NCBI GenBank assembly: GCA_036924285.1 | Contig: JAYKYS010000006.1 | Coordinates: 24,588,001-24,652,000 of the forward strand | Source: Asterella californica | Lineage: Eukaryota; Streptophyta; Marchantiopsida; Marchantiales; Aytoniaceae | Reading direction: 5' to 3' | DNA: 64,000 nt | Shown: positions 36,001 through 49,306 of the stretch, in pieces | How positions within the stretch are numbered: the stretch's first letter is position 1 | Layout of the letters: each line of letters begins with the position of its first letter | Made by a program: the position numbers and the translations under genes | Notes under the pieces: generated by a model | Told to the model about the DNA's origin: nothing | The model's input: the letters and a program-made list of their open reading frames with translations, nothing else | Database searches by the model: none

Positions 36001-36711
36001 TTCTAACGAGGAGTGAAGAAACGTCGAACCATACGAGTAGCAACTTGAGGTGATTTGGACCGATGGACTTTGTAGCTTTGTCTTGTAATTGGAAATAAAG
36101 ATTTTGTTTCTTGAAATTTTGTCTAAGTGTATTGGTAGTGCATGGCTATGACTAGTTCTGATCAGATGCTTAGGATGTTGTCAAGAGGAGGAACGAAGCA
36201 TACTCAAAGGAAGCGAGCTGGTTTAGATAAGCAGCTAAATCAAGACTAAGTCTTGATGTCAAGACTTAGGTTTGCCGTAGCGTTGGCAAAGCAAGTATGA
36301 ACTTTCATACTTGTCTTGGGGCTTGGGGTGATCTTGCTTTGTGGTTTTTTACAAAGTAAACTTAGTCGCGCGTCTAAGTCAAATCAGGTTGCGACCAGAA
36401 AGTGAGTTTCGGGGGACCTTGTAAGTAGGTGTGAATACTTATAGTTAGCAAGTTAGAGTCTAAAATAGAATGTTTAGAAATTGTCAACTAGTTTTGTTTA
36501 GGGTAAGCTAAAAAGGTAAGGCTTTGTCCGAGACTAGTTGGAATTTTCTAAGTGTTCTAGCGACAACTTAAGACTCAAGCCAAGAAGAGAATTGCGGGTT
36601 AGCTACCAGAACGCAATTCAGATGCCAAGGGGTTGGCTATCCATTTTGAACTTGGTGTTAACTTAAAGGATCATTGTTGATGAGGGCATCAACCTCCAAA
36701 GTGGGGGTGAG

Positions 36712-37060
36712 TGTCGTCATCCTCATTCTCAAGATCGGACGCAGACGTGAACAACAGAATCCTAGCGGACTTGTGCTAGGTTGTGAACGCTGCGAGTAGG
36801 ACTTAACGGCTTGGCCGGGAAGTCGGGATCAGATGAACCCTAAGTGGTTCTCCGAACCAAGTGGAACCTTGGGTTAGGACATAAGGGCCTACCCCAAGAG
36901 GACCCCGGACAAACGTTGACCTAAGGGGGCGAGTCTAGGAACGGACTGAAACATGAGTCTGAGACATAGGTCTGAGACGTGGGACCGAGACGTGGATCCG
37001 AGAGGCAGACGGACCGTGGTTCGGACGCTGGTCCGAACCACAGTTTTTCAAAAAATGATT
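36712..37060 (+). mobile_element. 3' LTR (at least its 5' part) of the Ty3 element
   Basis: A polypurine-like AAAGTGGGGGTGAG directly precedes TGTCGTCATCCTCA, the expected order for polypurine tract then LTR starting with TG. The first about 175 bp match 20673-20850. The right boundary cannot be fixed without a matching 5' LTR; I set it after the hairpin at 37016-37041. Confidence 0.65.
37016..37041. repeat. perfect 11-bp stem-loop followed by T-run, in the LTR
   Basis: GTGGTTCGGAC, loop GCTG, GTCCGAACCAC, then AGTTTTTC. Perfect pairing. Several GTCTGAGAC-like repeats lie just upstream (36955-36985). Confidence 0.8.
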
Positions 37061-37446
37061 TAAGTGTTGGAGCTCCAGAGAGGTTTTAGGTCGTGGACGG
37101 AGCTCTACGTAAGATCTCGAGGCGAATGAGGTATCATTGAAAAGGTCTCGTCGAGAGCTTTCCAGTGATATATAACACTCTTCAATCTGACCTCCGAGCT
37201 GGAAGTTATGTTGTTATGTTAGGAAACATGTCCAACGTACAGGCTTCTGAGATATCGCGATAGAGGTGTGTGTCACGGTCGGGTGCGTTAGTGAGGATTG
37301 TGCGTCTCGAAGATCAATGTTTTATCGGTCGATCAACATCCAGGCGTCCGGTTCTTATTGAACATATTGTGCTCGAGACGCTTTAGCATGAAGGATCGAC
37401 ATGTGAATCTATGCATGCGTCTTAAAAGTTCATCTAAATTCTTGCT

Positions 37447-37910
37447 AGCATTGTAATTGCGTTTCAATAAGTTTGTGTTCCGGAGTAAACTTGTGAGCTG
37501 TGACATAGATAGCACTGTATGCGCGTTTCAATAAGTTTGCGTTCCACAATAAACCTGTGAGCTCTCACAGAACTAGCACTGTAATTGCATTTCAGTAAGT
37601 TTGAGTTCCACAGTAAACTTGTGAGATGTGACAGAGCTAGCACTGTAATTGCATTTCAGTAAGTTTGTGTTCCAGAGTAAACTTGTGAGCTGTGACAGAG
37701 CTAGCACTGTAATTGCATTTCAGTAAGTTTACGTTCTAGAGTAAACCTGTGAGCTGTGACCTAGCTAGCACTGTAATTGCATTTCAGAGTTTACCTGTGA
37801 ACTGTGACATAGCTAGCACTGTAATTGCGTTTCAGAGTTTACTTGTGAGCTGTGACATAGCTAGCACTGTAATGCGTTTCAGAGTTTACCTGTGAGCTGT
37901 GACAGAGCTG
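37447..37910. repeat. minisatellite: five 64-bp units then three 48-bp units
   Basis: Units start at 37447, 37511, 37575, 37639, 37703, 37767, 37815 and 37863. Each begins AGCACTGTAATTGC and contains AAACTTGTGAGCTGTGACA. The first five are 64 bp; the last ones are 48 bp because a 16-bp piece (TAAGTTTACGTTCTAG-like) is missing. The array stops about 38 bp before the first ATG of the MULE coding region and may be the transposon's subterminal repeat. Confidence 0.9.
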
Positions 37911-37947
37911 TGACCTAATCTGGTGGGTCTGGTGGAGAGTCTATTTA

Positions 37948-40426
37948 ATGGAGCGTCAAAGCTGCACCAGGTGCAACCAGACGCAGCCATTGAGCCAATT
38001 CACCCGAGCCAGATTGGTAAGTAATCTATTGGGTCCTCGTTTATTCAAAATTTGCAATGCATGTACTGCAAAGAGGAAGCAACCGAAGGAGGTAGTAGAC
38101 TTCGAAGAGGACACCGTAACTGTTGTTGAGTCAATGGAATGTGCTTTTGTTGATATTTTTTGATGTGATCACTGAAGTGTTTGCGGAAGAGAAAATTGAG
38201 GGTAAGAGCGTGTTAACTTGTATTACAATGCGTTTGTCGGAAGATATTTTGAATGAATATAAACTGAACTCGGCAGACGTGACTGCGGATGGTATTACTC
38301 GTAAAATCGTGTTAGAGAGATATGTTTTTCTTGTTTGTAACTCGTTGAAACCAGACATAGAATGTGGATCAGGATATTATTGGTCTGTTCAGTACAATAG
38401 AACAGCAATTGCAGAAAAAGGCTTCCATGTTTGTCATTCATCTTTAGCGTGTGTGTCGCTTGAAGACATGATACATAGTTCTAGGAAACTAGTTGGGGAT
38501 GCGAGTTGTATATTTGATTCCGTGGGCTCTTCTGTCCGAAGACAACCCGAAGAAAAACGATAACAAGGTACTATTGTCGAGGATCGATTAAGATCACAGT
38601 AGACATCGTTGCACAACGAGTAGTGTTGTTGTGTCAACATCTAATTGAGCACGAAAGCCCTACATTTAGAGACCATGCAATGCCCGAATGTGCAATCCAG
38701 TACTTGGAAAATGCAGTTAAGTTCAACGTTCGAAAACCTGAACTGTATCGATCTCTTTGTCTTGAGAATCTCATCGATCCTAGTCAAATCACCCGCAGTC
38801 AAGTTAATTATCATATCAATAGTATATTATCTCAGACATACGTGAGAGATGTATCAGATCAATTGCACAGTGCAGAAGTGCTTATAGATTGTGAAAAGTA
38901 TTCTTCTTTGGGATTTAGATCTATATTATATGTAAACGAGGAGTCTTGCTCACTGTTTGCTTTCACTACACCATTCTTTCAACATGCAGAAAAGGTAACT
39001 GAAGTGATTATTGATAGCACATTCAAAACAAATGCTGTGCATTTTGAATTATTTGCCTTGAATGCCAATGTAGGGGGTTTTGGATTACCCTTGACGTACA
39101 TGTTCTACAATAGAAAATACAACGATAGTGGTAAGACTGTAAAGACTGTAGACCTGGAGCATACGCGGACCAGTATGCTCGTGCAGTGGATGTTTGTTGT
39201 GTTTGAACTTGGTTTGAAGCCAATATTTTTTCTCAAAGACAAAGATAGCGGACAGATTTCAGCCATGCATATTGTATTTGTGCGCTCTTACATTCAGTTG
39301 TGTTTGAAGCATGCACAAGCAGCCACTGAAACTAGGATAATGATGGTACAAAGGGGCATTTCTTCTTACAATGCTCAAGCTGCTCATGAGATATTTGCGT
39401 TTATAGATGCATCATGGGGTTGTGATTGTACTCCAGTTGCAGGTCATATCGTATCGATAGGATGCAGAAAAGAGGTCATCAGTTGGTTCACGTGTCATTT
39501 TAATCTGCATTCACTCATTCCAGTAGGTCCACACACATACTTACCAGCTCAGCAGATATACGAGTTGTGTGCAAAGGAGGCTTACGACTGGTGTTATTCT
39601 AGAGGATTTTCTCAGTTTTGGGCATACCTCTGGAATGAGTGGTATGCCCCAGGAAAATGGGTATTATTTTCACGCAGTGCAAAACCTTTGGTTCCTTTTG
39701 CTAGAACTACCAATATCATCGAATCTCACTGACGAAAGCTGAAATATGACTATAAGTATAGTTCAAATCGTCCACGATTAGATAGATTATGTGAACTCTT
39801 TGCAGGTACCATGATATCTGATCTGAAAATTCAGTTATCGCAAATCCTTAAAAGGTAGAGAGTATCCTTCTTGGTGGAAAGACTTTCGGATCCGATGGAG
39901 AGATTGCTTGGAAGCAAAAGTGGATGATGTCGTTCCTCTGAAATATGAGGTCAACACACAGAGGTGGGTATGCAATTGTCCTAGTTTCATCAATGATCCA
40001 TATCTATGTTGTAAGCACTTGGTTAGATTGTATCATTCTGATGATAGTTCTTGGTCAGAGTTCTTGACTTCTACTAGACGGCATGATTGACCATTTTACA
40101 ACTTTCATGAAAAGGCCAATTTGTGGTCACGGACTGTTGTTACAGAGTCCAGCAATCCATGGCTTCCTTCTTGTGACGGTGTGGACTTCAACAATATCAT
40201 CTGTGATGATGATGAGGCAGAGAGCAGCAACACGTTGCTAGAGCAACTTGACAAACAGATGCACGAGTATGTAGATGTGACTCTTTCTCTTGCTCGTAGA
40301 GAATCAGATAACATTATGTTCTTACGCAGGACTGAGAAGTGTTGGACATCCTTCGAATATCGCATCCAAGAGTGTGAACGAGCACTCAACTCCACAAGAC
40401 AACAGCGAACATGGACAAATGCATGA
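37948..40426 (+). pseudogene. decayed MULE transposase with SWIM zinc finger
   Basis: The reading frame starts MERQSCTRCNQTQPLSQF with a CxxC..CxxC N-terminal finger, shifts frame near 38150 and again near 38570, and then runs through the MULE core. The DDE residues are visible: D at 39013 (IIDSTFKTN), D at 39238 or 39244 (KDKDSG) and E at 39721 (NIIESH). A SWIM-type finger CxC..CxH (WVCNCPSF..CCKHLV) lies at about 39967-40026, and the final helical segment runs to 40426. Breaks: TGA at 39730 where the family has Trp, a frameshift near 39855, TGA at 40088. It is therefore inactive. From memory this exact architecture is most abundant in fungi such as Rhizophagus; whether that means transfer is open. 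No terminal inverted repeats were found. Confidence 0.88.
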
Positions 40427-43400
40427 CCTGTTGATGTATTACGTTAGTGATGTTGCGTCTTTTTGTCTTTTTGTGTTCAGTTTATTTCTGTAAACTTCAT
40501 AGGTTAGGACTTATGGTCCTTAATGGAGGGTCTGCATGCATGCAGCAGGTTCAAATCCTGCCATAGGTTTCACGTTGAGTTTACAAAAAGGTTCATACTG
40601 CAGGCTGGTAGCGGTTGCAGAGCTATACTGGATCCTGAACTTTCACGTGAAGTCTGCCAAGGTCGAAATGGAGAAGGAGAAATTATTGACAGTGCCAAAG
40701 TGTTAATTACCCCTTTGCGTTGAATAAACTCTTCTGCGAGAATAGTTGGGAAGAAGTCAACATCAACCGATACTGATATTTGGATTGTATTATGTCGATT
40801 CTATGCAGAGACTCAGCGAGGAGCAATTATTCACTTTACAGTATGCACTTATGTACTTCATTTGATCTTCTGCAGGCATGACTGTACTGCTGTACTGTGC
40901 TACTGTGCTAATATGACTGGACTAATTCCAAGAGCCGGCGTAAAGGTTCTAGGCCAAAGTCATCAAGGCAATTAATCAGCAGAACTTATCATACTTTCAA
41001 AATACGAAGGTGCACGACAGTACAAAGACATGAAGCTCAAGAATCGCGTGAAGGTGATGCGGGAAAAAACACTCTCTAAAAGAAAAGGAGTGTGCGTTTT
41101 ACAATGTTCAGAAGGAGAATTCATCGATTTTGCTTCTATTTAGTATTTTACTGTCCAGATGTTTTACTGTCCAGACGTACTCCCTGGGCTCACACCAGTC
41201 TGGATAAGCTTCCTAGAAGGCATTGTAACCGCCGTGGAAAATACATGTCAGGGTAATCGAGCTCCGGATAGAGCTCAATGTGATTCCGGATAGATGTGAC
41301 GCTTCCTGTCAGGATTCCTTATATGTCTGAACAGCTTTGGTGCTTGGGCAGATGAGAACTCATAGTGGAATATGACTGCAACCTTCTTCCCCTTTGCAAC
41401 CTTTTTAGAGTACAACTTTTAGATACTGCTCGGGTCTTGGAGACTCAAAGCTCTCCCTTTATGTGACCATCCGTGTATTCGAATTTGTGGCGAGAATTAT
41501 AACCACGACATCGTTTGGAAACTTTCGCTCTCGCTCTCCTGACAGAAGTTCCTCCATACAATCTACTATTATGCTCGTGAATTCACACTGTTCTCCCAAA
41601 GGAGCAGAGTCTTCGAATCATCCTCGAGCGTATTGAAGGACGGGGGAACATCGAGTTCACAAGCATCAAATGCCCTTCTGATCATCACAGTAGGTGTCTC
41701 TTTGCCAATCAAACAGCTTGAAGGGGACTTCAGAGACGGGCACAGATTAGGAGACCACTAGACTTCAACGTCCTTGAATTTGGTCTCTGATATGCTGATC
41801 TTGCTTGTATGAACTACTGAGAGACGATACTGTGACGTTAGAGGATGACTGCTCTACTTCCGCCTCCATCATATGCATTCAACTGGTACAGATAAAATGC
41901 CATTGGTGTCCAAAGCATTCACAACGACAGACCGTCGTTGAGGTCCTCAACCGTAACGTAAGCTCCATCTTTGAACTCGAGCCGGAAGAATCCTTAACGT
42001 GTAATGTCATAGCGGGTAAGAGACAATCATAAGTTACATAACAAGCCTTACTTCGGAAGATAGAGATGGAGTAAACGGCATTTGTACACGTTCAAGTTAC
42101 TGACAATGCAGGTTCATGATCAGTAAATTGATGAGTGCAGTGCAGTGATCTTTCTGAGTCCATCTAAGGATTGACACGACGATAACAGTATGACGAGGGA
42201 GAAAAAGTGAAATTGATGCCTGGAACAGATATAGCAAATGAAAATCTGAATGAAATGTAAATAAAAACCTGAATCTGCTTGACGAAACAACTGAAAGCAC
42301 TTCAGCTTCTATATGTTGTAACTTAACGAATCAAACCCATTGTGTGTACTGAGAGTTCACATGACTCATTTTAGCGGCATCGATGAATTAGAGTTGCGGA
42401 TAGACCTGTGCGAGTGCAACTCTGACCGACACACACAATCACTACAATGACAGAATCTCTGAAAAATGACGAGGCTTACGACTCATTCAAATTATCATAC
42501 CTCTCATCGAGGATTTACAACTGAACATGCTTATTTATTCACATCCTCTACACTGTCATTTCTAACTTTCAGCATGTCATAAACCTCAGCCAAACATCGT
42601 CTCATATCCTCAAACTCTTCAATTTTTTCCAGATTGAGTAGAGCTAGAGCACTTGTCATTTTTCAGCTGCTCTTCAAAACCCCCTGTCCGTTCTGACTGA
42701 ATACAACCAGAAAAGTTCTCACTGTTTTGCTGACTGGCGCTGTATGGATAGGCGTCTCACAGCTGTGTGTGCCATAATTTGCACTCTCTCCATACGATCG
42801 ACTATCAAACACTTATCACTCGATCGAATCCACAATAAAACTCGAGGAAAACATAAACACGCACTAAGTCACGATCTCATCTGGTTGCTCTGCACTGAGC
42901 TCTCTAAAGTTCGTGGCAGTCATTTCTAGTAACTTGATGGCTTCATTGAATATAGTCAACTGCAACGATAATCCTTTCCTAGAACTATTGCAGGCATACG
43001 AGCTGAATCATAACAATTCCACTGATTTGACAGAGAGATGACATTGAACAAATTTCCTCCGGCTAACCATACACAATCTTCCATTTGAGTATCGATGAGA
43101 ACAAGCAGTGTAAGTATACTTCCATGGAAATCGCTACGTGCTACTGTAATTGACAATGTGACATGAAATTGATCCAAAGTTTGCATCGTGACCTTGCTGT
43201 AAAGCTCTACTCGGTGAAAGCAACGATTCTTCTGTCATCGTCTCCACTTGAGAGTATTCTTCCACCATCGTCACAGAACACTGTCCTCCCACTCGATTGC
43301 TAATGCGCAATGTCGTGTTTACTGTAAGATCGGCTACGAACGAACTCACAATTTCACGCAAGCTGCACCAAAAAACACCGACATGAAAAGACGAGCGGCA

Positions 43401-43700
43401 AATTTCAAATTACAGCTGCTATCTCAGCGTCGAGCCGTCTGCTCTGTCTGTCGAGTCCGACCCTATAGTCGTCTACTTCGTTCTGTTACTACCCGGAATG
43501 ATATTAATGACACGTTTAAGAATTAAATGTCTGACAAAACATGCACGCATTTATTTGTAATTTTGTGAGACAACTACAGGGTCGCTCACAAGGGAAAGAA
43601 GGACCCGAAGGGCTAAGCAACAACCACCTCGAAGGGAAGAATACCGGGGCTAAGCCCCGCTACCAGTAGTTTTAAAATCCCATGTCGCACCTATAATGTC
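40427..43700. other. no supported gene; downstream part of MULE and unknown DNA
   Basis: A perfect tRNA T-arm-like hairpin GCAGG TTCAAAT CCTGC lies at about 40546-40562 without the rest of a tRNA. Minus-strand open frames at 42956-43361 have gene-like composition but no recognised domain. The right end of the MULE should lie somewhere here; I could not find a terminal repeat pair. Confidence 0.35.
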
Positions 43701-46700
43701 AGAGATCAGAAAGTCAGTATCTCTACATACAACTGGCACACATGAAGAAGCATCACTTACTCTTGCACTCGAGAGAACTCTTGCCTGCTTGTTGTTGTCA
43801 GAAAATACATAAATATTAAATAACAAATTTATATTAAATTAATCTAAAATATTTATAAATATTAAATGCTCACAGAGCCAAGAGACACATGAAGTTCCAG
43901 ATATAAAACCACAAGTGGAGAAAAGGAGGATGCGCTTCTGACACTATAAATCTGAGAAGCAACTATATAAAAATCAAGCTTTAACAAGGTATTTATCTTA
44001 TTATCTAACCTTTCCCAACGGATTAGATAACAAATTAAAACTTTACATATTTACCTCTTTCATCAGAAAATAGAGAATATGCAAGAAAGACATCTTTTAG
44101 TATTGATACAATGGGTGTGATAACCCAACGTGTACGCATTTAGATGAAGTCTCGATGAAACTCTTTCACTGCTCGGGGCTAACCTTCATTCTTTGTTTTC
44201 TCAATTTGCTCGGAAGTCCGAAAAGTCGAGTGAAAAAAAATGATGAACTGATGAAATTCTTACATGCAGAAAATAAATTAATGTCCTCATAGAATGATGT
44301 ATTTTGAAAATCATTATCTCATATTTATAACCCGAGCAATGCATCAGCCCAGTCTTCACTTATGGTTTATATTTGGATCAGTTGACTACTTCGAGACTAG
44401 TAATATATATCATTTATAAATTAATTATATTTTTATAATAAATTATTATAATATTCACACGTTTTCTCTTAAAGAAAAATGAAATTCACAAACGAATTTC
44501 ACGAAATTACAAGACCGTGGGGAAGGATATTGAGTAATGATGCATTCCTTCCAACCTATTGTCATGTCACAATAGCTCAATAACATTGAATTTGTTGCTA
44601 ATCTTTAAAACTAAGGTTAATGTAATCTTCTCGGCTCTCTAAATAATTTCTCTCTAAGTGGAATCCCATGTCAAAATTCTCTAAGTGGACACCCATCGAG
44701 GTCAATGCTTGGGGTAAAAGTTTTCTGTGATGATAAATTACTTGTTAGAACCTAAATTAATGTACATCTCATGTACACTTCTAAATGTACGTCAAGTGAA
44801 TATCTTCATCCTTCAAATGAGGAACAAGTCCAAGCAAATCTATGTATGTTAGTATCATGCTCAATTTACTGCAAGTTTTGAAAGACAAATGGATAATATA
44901 TTAGGGTCCATGGGTTGATATCTATAAGGATCTGGTTCTCCATCGCCATGACGCAATGCACATGCTCAACTAACTTTGCTGTTGACAAAAGACTACTTAA
45001 TCTGTAGATTACAAGCTCAAAGAGTGTTTGAGAATTATCGTATTGCTATTTTCAATAATATCTAGAGATGTGACAAATATGCATCACTTATGTAGAATGA
45101 TTACACACACATCATGTATTTAGAATGACTAGAAACAACACAAGTGAAATGATTCTTTTATAATAGAAAAACACATATTTAGTTACATATCACATTAATA
45201 CATAAGCATGCATGAAGTATTTAGAATACTTAGATATCCATATCTTCAGATTTCAAAGCATATCTTACCAATCTATATGTTCTCACTCTGCATTTAGTGA
45301 CAATAGAACAGAGCTTCTTCTGCAGCTATAACAAAGTAAACATATGTGGAAGCTGATGTCCCAAATCCATTGATGATACGAAACACCGATCACTTTATAA
45401 TATGCAGACAAAGAGCATAAATTGTGTTGTTCTTTCAGCTATTATTTCTCATTATTAGAGGATTGATAGATAGATCGTAATGACTCTTCTATAACCAATG
45501 TACATTTGTTCACTGTAACTCAAGATAGGAGAATTCATGGATCCTCTCGTAACTTGTAACCCTTCTAAATGTCTCGAGCTTACTAGTCTCACAAAGCTTT
45601 GATCAAAATGATGGAGTAGAATACTGAGCTAGTATTTTTGAGGTCACAACATTGTCTTGTTGCATGAGAGTCTGTACAGTGAAAGTTGGTAGCAAAAAGG
45701 AGTTTTCTTCCACTGGGTATGTAGTTGTAAAATAAGCTACCCAGGAGTTTGTTAAGCTGGCCAGGTGCTAAGTTAGGGCCAAGCTAGACAAGCTGCCCCT
45801 TAAGAATACACGTAGATGTTTGCGTCACTTCTAGATTAAGAAAGTGACAAAGAGAAAACTTTGTCATTTTCTGCTGGTGACTCTGATTCATTATCCGATG
45901 ACACACATTGTATGTGTTATTGAGTAGTATAGTTTTGGTTTTTTTGTCACTAGAAACAGAGGTGTATAGTGGACGTAGCACTTGAAAAGCTAACAAAGAA
46001 GATAAAAGTGAGTTTTATAAGTATTTGTACAAGTTTCTTTACTGTATTAAACGAAAACAAGAGCCACCTCAGTGAAAGAGACGCACACTTAGGAAGAAGA
46101 GGTCCTTGGATCAAATCCTCCTTGCTCATGTTTCATATCTCAGCGTGTTTGTCTCTTGGATGGGAGTCTATGTTGGGTGTGTGACTACGTCTTACACATC
46201 TGGGCGGGAGACTGGTATCCTCCTTAAACGTGAGCTCCCTGACCTAAACCTCCGCATGCAACCGAGATTATGAGTTGGGAGATACCTGATACAACTATGA
46301 GAGGGCTGTAAGTCCTGTGGGGTGGTCTTGTAGCTATGGCCTAGGCTCTAAGATCGTGGCTTAGCTCATAATCTAGGTTGCATCAAGATGACATCAAGGG
46401 TTGAGAAATTTTTATTTAACAAAGGGCTAGCTTGGCTAGGGGGCTGCTTGATAAGTGAGTGCGTATAAGGACATAAAGACCCCTGCTTAGTTAGGAGGCT
46501 GCTTAGCAAGGGGCTTGAGTTTTAGATAAATCGACGTGTGATGGCAGTTCAGAGGACATTATAGAGAACTAGACTGAGGAAGAAGGAGACGCGCACAAGA
46601 GACAAAGAGGAAGATTCTGATTGTTGATGACCTTGATGTTAAAATTTGAGACGTGAATAAAATTCTTGGGTCTTGAAAAGCTTATTTGCACAGATTGGGT

Positions 46701-46880
46701 GTCTGATTTGATTTGGTGGATGCAAGAGATTGCAATTTGTTTTTCTTTTGATCGATTTCACAATCAATCACAGTCAGAGGTCCGTCCTCCTCAAGAAAGA
46801 CTCTCACCACGACGCTTGGTGCTTCCACTAAGAGCTATTGGGATGATTGATTTGAAGAATTGGTTAGATTGAGTGAGGAA
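43701..46880. other. AT-rich intergenic DNA with one hairpin element
   Basis: No gene is supported. A hairpin copy with TTATCTAACC / TTAGATAA arms sits at 44001-44030, followed by a degenerate CATATTTACCTC..AATATG partner at 44046-44085. The segment 45.7-46.5 kb repeats GGCTGCTTG/GGGGCT-like phrases and precedes a gag fragment, so it is probably retroelement leader or LTR sequence. Confidence 0.35.
44001..44085. repeat. degenerate two-part hairpin element
   Basis: TTATCTAACCTTTCCCAACG pairs through TTATCTAA with TTAGATAA at 44023-44030. The second part, CATATTTACCTCTTTCATC then AGAAAATAGAGAATATG, has the same CATCAGAA centre as 31008-31048. The order matches the copies at 7295-7387 and 63198-63299. 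Confidence 0.55.
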
Positions 46881-46890
46881 GATGGATCAT

Positions 46891-47500
46891 GGTGCTGCCG
46901 TCTAGGGTGCTACTACTGCTCAAGGTGTTCTTGTTCAAGGGACTCTTGGTCAAGATGGCGTTGGCTCTCAAGGAGGACCTTCAGTAGTTCCAATGACAAG
47001 TACATAGCATGCTGTTGATACATCTCATATTCTTCAAGCGTTGGCTGCTCTGATTCAACAGCAACCTGCAATTGGGAGAGTTGAGCAGAAATCTACAAAG
47101 GCTCTACAAGCAGTTGTTGATGGATGTGGATGTTTTGATGGATTTACTAAGTACTTGCGGGAGTATGTGGTTGAGATGGAATTGGTCAGGGCACCTGAAG
47201 TTGAGGTAATTCTGAGCTTTGAGTTGATTGTTGTTCTTGAACTGAAAGAGAAAGTAAGAAATCTACAGAGGAGACATCTAGGAGGATGGACTCTGTTTGA
47301 GCGTGCACTGAGGGAGGAGTTCAGAAGAAGATTCTGATAGAGTCACCAGGAGGACGTTCTTCGATTGGATAGAGTGTCCACATGGACGTACCATGGGATT
47401 GAATGAGTTGATTCGTGAGTTTAAAAAGAGGTACTCGCAACTTTCAGGTCTGGAAAGATTGACGTTGGATGCTAGGAAGACATAAGTTCTTGGGGACTAT
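46891..47500 (+). pseudogene. gag fragment of an LTR retroelement
   Basis: A Gly/Gln-rich start (GVLVQGTLGQDGVGSQGGP) leads into FDGFTKYLREYVVEMELVRA, FELIVVLELKEKVRN, WTLFERALREEF and, after a one-base frameshift at about 47333, DRVTRRTFFDWIECP and LNELIREFKKRYSQLSGLERL. This is the organisation of a plant retrotransposon gag of the kind seen in moss and lycophyte elements, recalled from the pattern. In-frame stops TAG at 46903 and 47005 each replace a likely CAG. No protease or pol follows, so this is an orphan fragment. Confidence 0.65.
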
Positions 47501-48331
47501 GGAGGAGTTTACAGCAGATAGACTTCCAATGAAAGTTTGAGATTTTTCACTTTCATTTTTTGCCCATAAGTGCACTTTGGATGTATATTGTTTGAAGCAT
47601 TGGACGATTTCATTTTGGATGGTGAATCTGTAGAGAAAACTGAAGTGAGGATAGGAAGGAGAAACGGAATTTTTTATTAGTGAAAGTAAATAGGAAGAAA
47701 AAGGAGGCCACTCTTCTACTTAAGAAGTGTTTACATTTTGCTTTTATGGGAGCATGTATATTCACTTCTTCCATGTATATGTCCACTTTTTGCTATGCGT
47801 TGGCGCATTGCTTACTACCGATATCTCATATTTTGTAACGTCCTAAAATTTAGAGATTTTTTTCCTCCGTCCGATTAAAAATCATCACATAAAAGTCATT
47901 GTATAAAAGTATCAATATAAGAACAATACTGAAGTGGTTTAACTTACGTGCGCGGTCGTTTCAATCTGAGTGCAGCGGTTCGAGTACAAAGAGAATCGTC
48001 CAATTGGGAAACGTTGGGAGGATGTATAGAGATTGATGATCGCGAGTCGCAAGTGAAGGGTTGGTTGATTTTTATTTTGTGCTGTGTGGTATTAGAAGAA
48101 GAGAGCAGCGATGGCGAGGGCTGATCGAAGGTCTACTGAGCACTCGTTCCTTCTCAGCATTTGTACTCTAGCAGTGCTCGGTCATTGCTTTCGAGGACGT
48201 CCGCAATGAGATCAAGAATGGAATTCTCTTGAATGAGATCAAGAATGGAATTGACAACACAGTCGTTGCACTGGTTGAGGAGTTGCGTTGCGGAGAAGAG
48301 TGCGACCAGTCCAAGGACGTGACGTGATTAA

Positions 48332-48706
<375 letters not shown>

Positions 48707-49306
48707 TAGATTTTGCGTTGTTCCTTTGCTGCATGCGAGAAATGTGTCGCTTAGTAAAAGTTTAGGTTTGCGCACTTCTGTGGTGTGTTTACTTGGTACA
48801 TGCATGTTTAGTAGCGAATTATATTTTCTTTTACCGTCAGGCTTGAACGCCTGAGAAGAACGGAAAATTAGCTTCATTCGAGTAATCGACGATGCGGTGC
48901 AGCTCCATGTGATATCTAGGGTGACTCATGATAAAAGGCAGATAGTATGTCGGCGGAAGTAAGAAGGACCGAAATGATTTTGCCTCCAAATTCAAACTCG
49001 GTTGAAAATTGAGGCCCTCTTCAGACAGAAATCTCTGGGGCTGCTGGATGTGGACTTGGACTCCTGTTGTGTTTAGGGACTTAATGTGACTTAATGGACT
49101 CAACCCACTGGAGTCCTGAGACCAGTGCTTTACCGTCAAACAAGAAAATGTGATGTTGATACTGTAAATTGTTTTCTGTTCATTGAACATCACAATTGTT
49201 AATCAGGTTTTCCTGCTTCTTAAACTACTTTGGTCCGTACTTTGCTTCTTCATCTTTCTTTGACGGACTTCACTTCTGCTGATTGTGTAATTGATTCTTT
49301 GTGCAG

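Noticed and set aside
37447..37910. Regularly repeated units that could be read as a CRISPR array
   Set aside because: There are no unique spacers: whole 64- and 48-bp units repeat head to tail, and the DNA is eukaryotic nuclear. It is a minisatellite.
40546..40562. tRNA T-arm (GCAGG TTCAAAT CCTGC)
   Set aside because: Acceptor stem, D arm and anticodon arm cannot be formed around it, so not a tRNA gene; possibly a SINE or tRNA fragment.
42956..43361. Two adjoining minus-strand frames with plausible codon use
   Set aside because: They can be read as LREIVSSFVADLTVNTTLR.. and ..SDFHGSILTLLVLID.., but I recognise no family and no convincing start, stop or intron. Kept as an unknown; a protein search would decide.
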